Notes under the pieces: model-generated
Database searches by the model: none
Seen by the model: only the letters and a program-made list of their open reading frames with translations
What the model was told of the DNA's origin: nothing
Shown here: positions 25,001 to 37,000 of the stretch, in pieces
Position numbering within the stretch: the stretch's first letter is position 1
How the letters are laid out: each line of letters starts with the position of its first letter
Origin: Symsagittifera roscoffensis
Taxonomy: Eukaryota > Xenacoelomorpha > Acoela > Convolutidae
Direction: 5' to 3'
NCBI RefSeq assembly: GCF_963678635.1
Contig: NC_087062.1
Location: 81,136,751-81,200,750, forward strand
Length of the DNA: 64,000 nucleotides
Made by a program: the position numbers and the translations under genes

Positions 25001-28000
25001 TTTATTCCGCTGGATATCTAAAAATTAAAAAAAAATTAAATTCCACTTTCGAAACTAGAAGTCAATCACGTTTTTTCTGCCATTTTCACGTTCGTATTTG
25101 GAGAGTGCTAATTACGTCACTTCCAGCAGATGAAATTCAATTGAACTCAAAAAGTGCATATATACCTAAGTGCATTCATAAATGCATCAATATGTATTAA
25201 TGCACATCTGCAGTTATCAGAGACTTTTATGACTTTTCCTGAAAAAAAATCAGCAATACCTATATAAGTCTTCACTACGTTCATTACTCTTAAAAAAGAT
25301 CAACAAAAATCTGATTTTCAAGTACCAATTACAATTGACATTTTTTTGGTTAAAAAAATCCAACTTAAAAAAACTGGATTAATGGGTAAATTTTCTATTC
25401 TGATGGATTTTTAAATTTTTGTAAATCCACTTTCAAAACTAGGAGTCACTCACATTTTTTTGCGCCAATTTCGCTTTCTTATTGGAGAAAGCAATTAACC
25501 TTATTTTAGCAGATGATTTTGAGTTGAACTCAAAAAAGCATATATACCTAAATACGTTCATAAATGCATTAATATCTATGAAAGATATTGTGTAGCTATA
25601 AGGGCGTTCTCAGACTTTTTCCTGATAAAAAAATTAAACGAAAAATTCATTAAGAACTATATAAGTGAAAATCGCGTCATTTTTTTACACTTAGAAAAGA
25701 GCAATTGCACTATCTCCGAAATATTTTGCATGGAAAAGCTAATTTTTTGGATAGATTTCAAGTCTCAAGATAGTTTAGTTTGAAACATCGACATTGTACG
25801 CGAAACTTTGTCAAAATATCAATGTTGCTCTTTTTCATGAATTCTGTCAGTCCAAACTTTTTTTTGCAAATCTCTATACTTCTAAATATTGCACGTGACA
25901 TTCATTACCTACCCTTTTCTATGCCCTGTTGACGGAGTGAAATCTTCAGTTGATCACACTCTGCTTTCACGTCATATCCTTCGGGTCTTAGCTGTACCAG
26001 TGCTTCAAAGGCCTCCAATTCACTGCTGACCTCCCCCTCCGATATCCAGTGAGATATCAGATAGCGGGGGGATTCCGGGAGAAAAGCCAGCCCCAGTATC
26101 TGCACTATAGCTGGAACTGCACCAAGTCCGAACATAAATCTAAACAAATCACAAACATGCTTCAACTAGCGATCGAATCAGAAAAATCCCTCACAAAGAA
26201 TAATTCTAGAAACTTTGAAATTATGATTTTTCATTTTTTAAAATATCTCCCAAATTGCTTGGTCAAGTCTATTGCATATTAATGGAGCCTTTCTGATGAT
26301 TCAAACTTGATTCAGAACAAACCACATCACAGATGTATGGTTTCAAAATAGCAATTTATTAGGGGGAAGAAATGGAGAAGTTACGCCAGTTAAACTTCAA
26401 CAGAATTAGCTCAATGGCTCATATTTTTGTCTTGACAATGATTTCAATTCAAATTCAAGCAAATAAAATTCGCTATAATATTTACATAACAAAATAAAGA
26501 AAATACCATGAGCTCAGTTGTGGTTTTATATTCATGGTCACTCTAATCATTGGTTTCAATTCGTTATGTATAAACATCGAGCTCGACACATAACCGTTAC
26601 ATTAACGTTTAAAATGAATGTAGTTTCATAAAATCAGTTACCAAGACATAAATGTGAGATAAAGATATGGACAAAATGTTTAAGACGCAGAACTATTGCT
26701 GTAAATCATGATCAAATTGCACATCAAGAAACAAAACAAATACTTTTAGACAAGATCAAGCCCAAATTAAGTTCAACTTAACTGTGGTTTAGAGGGGAGG
26801 GGAAGGGACCTCTTATTCTATGTTTAATATTAAGAGATAATGAACGCAAAAGAAGTAACCATCTTCACCGCAGGCACAAATTATATTCTATTATCCTACT
26901 CTGGTATCAAAACGTTGGTATCTCTGGTATAGTACTTATGACAATATAATGTTTTAATGAGAAGTCAGGATTACTAAGTATCATGCAGTTTCTCAAATTC
27001 AATGAGTAGTTCGCTGTAAGATTTTTATAATTAAAACTGTTTTCAAAAAACCTAAAAGCCATGTAAGCTTCGAAGCCTGCCAACAAAAAACTGAAATGAC
27101 AATGATTCATACCCAACATATAGTTGAAACAGAGTCAATGACGCAAGGAAACAATAAACTAGTGACTTGTTTTCTTAAAAAAACTTCAACTATCGAATTT
27201 GAAATTTCTTTTTAAATATATGACCTTTAAGTTTTTGATTTCATGAACAATTTATCATAGGCAATTTGTTGATAAAATTATTCCAATTTGAGAAAATTGT
27301 ATCAATAGGTAAGATTTTATTTAGCCGGCAAATCTGAAAATTCAAATCCACATTCGAAAACATAAGTTTATCACGTTTTTCTGATTTTTAAATTTCCACT
27401 CGATAGTGGAGTTAGCTTTTTCTTTAACAAAGCCCAAGAGGTGAATTATCAAAGGTCAAACCAAGAAAAACCAAATTTCATGACTTTTTCTTGAAAAAAA
27501 AACCCAGAAAATCATCACGACCTGTATAAGAGTATTCACTTCGTTCATTGACCCTTGATAAAAAAATGTTTAAATTTGAACAAAAAATCATAACCAAATT
27601 ACAGAAAACTAGGTCAATAATTATTTTTCATTCCTGAGGGAATCTTGAAAATTGAAGTCCATTTTTGATGCAAAATTTTTTTCGCGCCAATTTAGCTATT
27701 GGCTAGCATAATAAGCCTCATTTTAAGGAATTGAGTCGAATTTTAAAAAAAGAAGAGTCAAACAACGTGAAATCAAATTTGAAAAGAGCCAAATAAGTGT
27801 CTTCACATCTTCTTTGACAGCTAAAAAATTTCAGTCAACGATACAAAAGTATTAGTGAAGCAACAATTGAACTCCAAAAATTTCAATTACATTTTAAGCA
27901 AAATGGTTAGCATTGAAACAAAAACTATTAATAATGCCTATTTTCCAGGTGAACTTCAGTCTGCTTTTCAAGTTGCAATGATTTTTTGTACTGTTTTGGC

Positions 28001-31000
28001 CATTTGATTACAATTACTCAAAATATACCCAAAATGAGCCAGATACATTCTTGAATTATTTCAATAGTGGGGGGGGGGGGAAATAGCTCAATAGGTACTT
28101 CAGACATGTTTATAACCACTTGAAAATAGTTTGAATGATATGATAATATGAACGAGATTCTCCAACAAATATGGAACGCCAACTTTTACAATATCAAAGC
28201 TCAAAAATTACATTCAGAGTGAAAACAAAATCAATAAAACTGAGGCACATAAAGCGACTTTTTTCTGTCCTAAATGAAAAAAGAGCTATTGCGTACAATA
28301 GTAAGGTGCTGAAGAGAGCTTTTTTGGTATTCAGATACAAGTTCAGAGCACCAAGCTTGATACTCGTTTTCCTCAATGAGAGGCAAGAGTCGCCCAAATA
28401 AAATTTTGCAAATTAATTTTTTTTCTTCAATTTTTCGATTTTTTCTTTTTCAAAATTTTTCTCGATACTCATATAAAATCAACTTCAGTCGATCAATTGA
28501 TTGCGTGCCATAAACACATCAACCATCTAATTGCGTTTGTTGGCGCCTTTTTGTGGTGTCTTAGTTTTGGCTTGGGGGGGAGATAGCTCAATTGGTCAAT
28601 ACGGGGGGGAGATTGCTCAATTGATCCTATTTTCCTTTTCCTTTTAACTTGAATTGCCGCATTCCTTCCAAACAGCTGGAATTAACGGTAAAAAAAAAAC
28701 TTTTGTTTGGCTGGTTGAAATGAATGGTTCTGAAGGTGACCGTTGGACTAGCATAAAGTTTGACTCGCATAACGCTCGACAAGCATAAAATTTTTTTTTT
28801 CAAAAAAGAAAATGTATCGACTAGCATAATTTCAAAGCTTTATTCCTCAGAAATAAATAACAGCAATCTAATCCTCCCAAATTGTAACTGATGTAGAAAA
28901 TAGAAAAATAACCAACCAACAAGCAAACAAAATCACTTGTCATATAAATTGTGATCCGTTGCAACCGACCTGTGATCATTGATCTGAGAACTGATTGCCG
29001 CGCAATTTGTGAAAGGTGCAGAAAACTGCACTTATATGCTTTATGTGTACACTGATTTTAATTTTGACAATTTTTGATTTTTTTGTTTCGATTTTTAGGC
29101 TAGTCGAAACGCTTTTCAATTTTAAGTTTTTATGCAAGTCGAGCTTGATGCTAGTCGATACAACTCCGTTCTGAATGATAAAAAAACCTCCTAGTTATTG
29201 TAGAAGGAATTAAAAAGTTACTGGTGGCTTAAAATGATCTGAATGAGTTCAGGCAAATTTTGATTAATTCCAAAATCCTTAAAGAGTCAAACTTAAATTA
29301 AGTCTAAAAATCTCCGAATAAACTTGAACTACTATTATTACAAGCATTTTCGCCTCCAAGCTACCCAATTCCACCCAAATTCAATCGAAATTTTGCTGTT
29401 AAAAACTGCAGTAGGAATAAATTACTTTGGCTGTAGAAACTTGGCTGTTCTTATCTTTGTTTTTAAATGTTTCAGTGGCAGCAAAAAGAAGGAATTTGAG
29501 CTAACTTCCCTAGCTCATAACTATTAATAAAAAAGATAGCCAACAGACAGATGAAAGCATAAATACACTAAGTAATCCAAAAACATTGTGAATTTTGTTT
29601 AAAAATCCCCTGCATTTCAATTTATTTTCTGCCTGAAAACTAAAAAAAACTATCCCTATTCATGGAAAAAGATTTTTTAATGAATATCGAAAAACACTGA
29701 AAAAATCCCAAATTTATGACACAAAAACGGATTTAACTGAAAGAAGACTAGCCAGTTACTGTGCAAGCAGAGGAGCATATTCCATTCAGTCAACTTTCGG
29801 AACTTTAGTCAATTTTTTAAGATAAGACCTTCGGCGGGAAAATCCAAAAAGTCTGTTCTATAAAATCAAATCAGTAATAAAAATTTTCGTAGAATAACAA
29901 ATTTTTCAAACTTAGAGCCGCGTGGACGAGAAGTTTTTCTTTGGGGGGTGGGGTTGGGGTTTGTGCGCGAAAATATATGTCAGCCTATCAGAATTCGTAA
30001 TTCACATGTTCGAAGGAAAGCTATAAAATCAGTCAGTTAGAGCAGTTTAAGGGGCATTGATGATTGGCTTAAAATTTCCGCACATTCGGTCCTTCGCGCA
30101 TGGGAATAGCCCGCATAGTTTGGTAAGTTTCAGTGTCAATTTGGTGAGGGGGTGTTTTACTCTTAACAGCCACTGACATCAGAGCCTAGCAGAGGTTGCA
30201 CATCTGAAAACATCTCAGGGTGATGTATTTGGGCAAACATAAACGAGGGTGCTTTGTTTGAAATACCATTTGCAGCAAAGCACAGCTAATAATTCTTATT
30301 ATAACTTCGAACGAACTCCCATCACTAGTTAGTTGGCAGTAAGAGTTATTAATTTGGTTGCATAACCATTAGCTGAGATTTCAACCTTTGAGAAAGTTCT
30401 GATTCTCATTTCGCCTCAAAACCAAACTCAGACCTTAAACTTGGTTAGCTTCATCTGAGTAAGTTATTATCAATAGCCGAAAGTTCATAACTAAATTTGA
30501 TACACATTTATCGAACCCAAATTTCGGTTTGCGAATGAGACCTTATCGACCTATGTACAATTAAGTAACTGCAAAATACATTAAACGTCAAATTTCGATT
30601 CCGCTCTTATAACACTATCATACATTTTTGACCCACGCCTTATAATCGAGGCAAAAACTCTGAATTCTTTTCAAAACTCAAGATTGACCTCAAAATTTTG
30701 TGACGAAGTATCCTAATTTCCAGAAACATTTCCTTATCGAAGTAATCGGCATCTATTAAATACACATCATATGACAAATCAACATATTTGTCTTTAAGCA
30801 ATGAATTTAAATTGGTAGCAACCGAACTCACAGAACCAACAAAACATTTGAATATAAAAGTCTCTTAAAGTTTACGAAGTTAATTTGATCTCAAATTGCA
30901 CGCATATCGAAACTAGGCTCCACTCGAACCTCAAATTACAATATAAAATGCGATTATTCGTTTGACAATAACTTAAATTGAGTCCTTGTTGCAATACCTC

Positions 31001-34000
31001 AAAAACCATTCAATATAATATTCGGTCCAGCCTTAATTGAAATCCTCGACAACGACACATTTCAAGTTAATTACTGAGCCAAAAATTCAATTCACAGTAA
31101 ATTTTACTTGATTTTTTAAACAAATAAATTTACCTTTGTTTTAATTTTTGTTTATAATTGTTGAGCTTTGCTATAGTTCCGTCGCGGTTCCTTTCCCATC
31201 AGGTAAGACTTCTGATTGGTTGAGCTATCAGCAATTGATATTAACAGAGGAATCGGAGTCAGTTACATTAGTGATTACCAATGAGCACAGTCGGCGGTAT
31301 GCACGGAGGGGGCGGCGACGGGGCCGGGGGAGAGGGTAGAGGCGTGGTGGGGAGTGGCGATATTCCCAAGATGACGAGTGCCAACATGATAGTGTTGCTG
31401 TTGATGCCGGCACTGATCGTCGCCATCTTCATGATATGTCTTATCTACCTCAGTGGCTGCAGGTGCAAACTCGGAAGTCAGAAGGGTAAGTTAAGACCAA
31501 TTATCCACAAGGAAAAGGAAAAGGACCAAAAAACGAGCTGTTCAGTTGATCACAGAGAACCGTTGTTGTGCTCATGCTTAAGAAATGCATGCAATTTTTT
31601 TGGTGAAGTCTGAAGAAGAGCATCTAATTCCTTTTCCAGTTGGTCAAAAATATTCGTAGCAGGCGAAAATTCCTTTGAAATTGTTGACAAGGAGCGACCG
31701 CTTGCTCCGCTACGCTTACATTCGACATGAGAGGGATAGAGCGCGTGAATCAGAGTTTGCCGCTCAATCTACAGTTACGAGTTGTCGCTTAATACGAATT
31801 GTTGCCTCTCATATTTCACACCAGTTGACCAAGTGAAAGCCATCTTGAGCACTATTTTTAATTTTATGACAGTTAAGCCCCTTTTTCGTAAAATCCTATA
31901 TGACATAGACATTCACTAAAAACATAGTTGAACGAATTTTTAGTTCTGTAAAATGGTACCGCGACAACTCGGAGCAAAAGACAGCTAGAAAAAAAAGACC
32001 ACTCGCAAACTTTAAGGAAAGCGACAACCCGCAGAGATTCAAAATTAAATTATAAATTAAGAATTTAGGATAAAGGTACCCAATGGGCGCGACAGTGGCG
32101 GTGAGCACATTGCAAGTTGTCTTTTATTGGGGGTTATATTTTGCGACTTGTCAATAAAAAGCCCTGAATGTTTGGGGACTGTCCTCTAATGTCAACGAAA
32201 TAGTTTTCGATAAAATTAATGAAACTTTCACAACATGTGGTCCCAATTAAGCTAGTTTCTATACCCTCATAACACTACTAAAATGATCACAGATGAACCA
32301 TTGTTTTTAAAATTCGACCATGGCGTTAATAGCTTTCAGATGATATAAAAACTGATCAAAGGAGCTAGTTTAAATTTATCTGAAGAAAAAAAACCTCGTG
32401 CTCTAATATTCCCTCCCTTTCTTCAAAAGTCGAAAGAAAAAACTTTTCCACCTCAATTGGCTAACCTCACCTCAGCTTCAATTCAATGAAGACGCGAAAT
32501 TTTCACGCAGAGATGAAGCGAAAGTTCGCACCACTTGCTATAGAAGACAAGAAAGCCGCTAAGTAAAAAAACTCGAAAATGTCAAAAAAAAACAATAGCC
32601 AAGTCAATCGCATATGAAATAAGCATCGGACGAAAATTTACCAAACTGCAAGCAAGCCAAAAATTCCAGAGCAAAAACATGAAGCCGAATAAAAACTCCA
32701 ATGTCTGTAAGTTTCAAAGACCCCTCCATCTCAAAACACGCACGCACAGAAATTTTTTGCATCAAACGACGCAAAATGAGGCCAATATACATTATGAGGC
32801 CAAACTTTGAACTCGATAGGCGCAAATTAAGGAGTGTGTAGGTCACTAGAATCCAGAGACAAGTCTCAAAACACGTTAAATTTTTGTCGGCGCTATCAAA
32901 GGGAACACAAGATCAAATAAAAATCAAAGCGCTGTCTCATAGCGGAATCCGTTTATAATTCACAACATACACAGCTTGACCTCGTAATATAATATTGGGA
33001 GCAGAAACTTATAAGTCAGGAAAATAAAAAACAAAAAATGAATTCGATTTGGTAAAATTATAACTAACATGACAAACAAAATTCGAGTAACACGGATATT
33101 AAAATTGCAATCATGCTCAAAAAATAATTTCTGCACCATTCCTTAAAGGAGGAACAGGAGATCAGTCCAGGAGACAAGTACTGTGAACAAAATTAATTTA
33201 CGAGAAACAAAATCTAGTATCCAGTTGCAACTATCACTAGTCAAAAAATTTCAAAAAAAATCTGCTTTTTTTCGTTCACCTTATTGTTTATTTGATCCCT
33301 TCTGGCAGAATTTTTGAAAGAACGTACCAATGCAAATTTAGCTCAGTTTTTGGAACTTGAGGTGCCAGGCAAAATAGTTTAGTAAACGTTTAAAAAAATG
33401 ACCTCAAAACCAAAACTGACATGAATAACATTTTTCATGCCGATGTTTTGTGGTCTTATTTGGTCTAAAACTAAAAACTTTTGAACCCCTTTATCTCAAC
33501 ACCGAGACAAAAATGGAGATTTTTATTGGAATCCGAAATAATACCAATAAGGATCTAAAATGACAATATACTTTCCAATTCGGAGCTTTCATCAAATTAC
33601 TCAAAAAATTGATTTGAGAAAAGCACCCCCTTACCTAAAAATCCTTTCGGGTTACTTTCTTCACATGATCGGAACAAAAATCAAAACAAAACAAGGAAAG
33701 CCGGTTACCACAGTCTCAGAAAAAATACAAAAAAATTTTCTCAAATTGTTGTCGTTTTTTTCTGCATGTTGGGATGAAAAATCTGAACAAAAAATAGAAC
33801 TGAGGAATATTTGAGAGTCATAAGTTTTTGAAGAAAAATGACTAAAAAAACGAAAAAAAAAAATGAAAATTTCAAAAATTTGTTTAAGTTTTTGCTAAGA
33901 AAAATTGAGCTAAAAACTCAAAAAACTTCCTTTACTTGAGTAAAACTAAGTTTTGACGGCTTAGATGACGACTACTGTATTGCAAAAATGCAATACAGTA

Positions 34001-37000
34001 GTCGTCATCTATGGTTATCTTGACGAAAAATTTTATCAAGTATTTAAGCTTCAATGATTTTATTTTTATCACAGATTAGTGTTCCACAAGCCGACATAGG
34101 TTACTATGCCAAAAAAGTCTGATAAAAGCGCAATGAAATTCGAGCTCATTTTTTTCGCGCTCACTGTTCAAAAAAAATAGCGTCTAATTGACTTTTACTT
34201 ATCGAAATTTTTTAATGCTATATTGAATGTTTTTGAATATGAAATACATCTGATGGTGGTTTAGTTTGCAACTTTATTAATTATTCCATTTGGAACTTCA
34301 AAACAGAACTTCACATGAACAAACGAAACAAGACTGCTCGTATATCATGGCAAAGCCCTGAATGATCAGACTGCCTCTTAAAGCACAAGAAGTTTTTGTT
34401 TAAAAAAGTAGACAAAAATCATTTAAAAAAATCGAAAAAAAAAAGAATATATATTTTTTCATTTTTGTCTTTCATTTATCCCTCCACACACCGTGTAAAA
34501 GGATATATATAGAGTCACTACTAAGTAGAGATGTTGTTGATACAAAAAGCAGATTAGATAAAGTCTGTAGATTGGATATCAAGTTGTAAAAAAAGATAAA
34601 AAATAAAAATATATAAAAGAACATTTATTTATACACATATATATATATATATATATATCAATGTGTGTGTCTCTCACCGTATTAATAATACTATTTGCTT
34701 GGTTCGATTCAATTTGGAAGTATTTAATTCGTCGTTTACGCGTGTTAAAAAACTTAACATATCGCGCGTTAATTACTCCAAATAGGCCAATTAGGCTATT
34801 TTCAATCCCCATAACTCTAAAAACTCACATGTGAAAAAACTTCAGATGGTGTAAAAAATCAAGAAATATGATAAGCTAGGAAATCGAAATTTGACTGAAT
34901 AAAAAACCAAAGTTCCTAAATTCACCAGGTCAAAAAATTATTAAGTTAAAATAAAAAAGTAATTCTAAGTCAAATAAATTAAAATTAAAAAACCCACAGC
35001 TTAAAGTCCTTTCCTGTAACCCTTGAAAGAATGATCGAACCATAAGATCATTCGTTAAGTTTCAATAACGTAGTTCTTGTTTAGGAACACCTGATTGTCA
35101 AAATTTTTCATTAAAACTTCCGATTCAATAGAGATGGAGCTTGAGATCACTTAGCTAAGCGGTGATTCAGAATCACATAGCTGTCATTATCCACTCTACT
35201 AATATATCACAAATAATCTCAGAAACTATTTACCAATTTATCACAAGTAATATTTAACAGACCTGACTTTTTTTAGGTTACAAGACCAATCGGCACTTTC
35301 CCTCAGAAGACAAATGCGTCATCTGCTTACGTCATCTCGACTCGGATAAGATGTCTGAAACCCTTTCGCTAAGTGCCGAAAGCTGCAGTCTTTTCAACTT
35401 ATCAAGTCCAACTCAGAGTAAAAACCACGGATCCCTTACTATCAACAACGAACTAGAGTCCAACATTACTAGTGGCGGGGGTGACCCCTCAAACAGTGCG
35501 GCGGAGGGAGTGATAACGTCGGGCGGAAACACAGTCGAGGGACCCGGAGGCACTCGAAAATCACGGTCTGTATCTTGGTCCAACATGTACAAACAGAGAA
35601 TATTCTCAGCCACCGCTTTGTCAGGGATAGGCAAGCACAAAAAACAGAGAGTGGTCCAGATGCGGAACTGTTCACACTCCTATCACAGCGACTGCATCAA
35701 ACAGTGGATGAAGAGCAATAATTCTTGTCCCCTCTGTAAGACCAGAGTGAACAGTCGCATGTTGCTAACATTCCATCCCCACAGCTCGCCTTACTTTTCA
35801 ATTGTCACCGTCTGACTCATCAATTCCGACCAATCCGATTTATTCCAATTGGAAGACGACGACGATGATTACCGATTTCATGTGAAGGTCGTAATGTAGT
35901 TCAAAACTCGCACAACATTCTTTATGATTACTTGTTCAGTTGTAGTAATTTAATTTTTCTTTTTAAGATTCTATTCTGAGAAGATTCGTTAAGAAATTCT
36001 AATTTATAAGGCTCTTCGAAATCTGACAAAATACGAGAAGATCCATGCTTAAGTGAATCAAGAATGGTAGATTAGCTCGTTAAGCTGAAATTACTTCAAA
36101 AATAGCATTTTAAGTGACTTTAGAAAGTGAAAATTGATTAAATTTAACCAAAAAATGGATAAATAAAATCTAAGAAACTAAGTATCTAAAGATCTATCAA
36201 GCTGCAATAAGAAATTACTTGCCCCAGAATTGTTCTTCTACAAATCTATGAATGCATATTTCGCGTATTTTGATTATTGCCTAATTGTTGCTTGCCTTGT
36301 TAAGTAATGATACTTCGGTTTATTGAACATAACCATGAAATCTATTAGCTATTGGTTGGGCGTTTACCTATGCACCTGGAATAGTTATAGATAACCGTAA
36401 GCACATATTCGTGGTTTCTAAAGCTTACACAGCACTTCTGAAGTTGGTCAAAGTCCAGAAATCTGGCCCAAACTTAATGTAACTACTTTTATCTTATTAA
36501 TTAAGGTTTAATTGAACTCAACTCCAAATTTGAGTCAAATCAACTTCAGAAAAGAATCGAAGTTGTTATTAAAGTCTATGAAAAAGATATGTATGGCAAA
36601 ATTTCACGTGAATTTCGCGTATTTTGTCAGATTGCTACTCGTCGGACGACTCATAGTCGGATGCGCTATTGGTCAGTTTGTGAAACATTTTGTAACCAAT
36701 TCTTGAGTGTTTCAAGATGATAAAGAACAACTTACTATTACACGACAGGAATTTTTTTCATTCACGTGCTAAATGAGGATGAAGTGTGTTAGTTCCAAAA
36801 TTACCTCCAACCGGTGTTTTCGACGTTTGCGAATATGAGTGCAACTACATATGCACAGAACTGCCCGAGAATGATACTGAAGTTATAGCACGTGACCAGG
36901 GTCCCCCTCACAGACGTCGGGGAACACTCGGAGATGAAAATAGGCCCGATGGTTGAAAGAATTCCTGCAAGATACAATTAAATCAAGTGCTGATTTAAAT

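Noticed and set aside
36512..36706. 64-codon ORF with a transporter-like end
   Set aside because: Only the 47-base inverted exon fragment gives the similarity; the rest is intron sequence.
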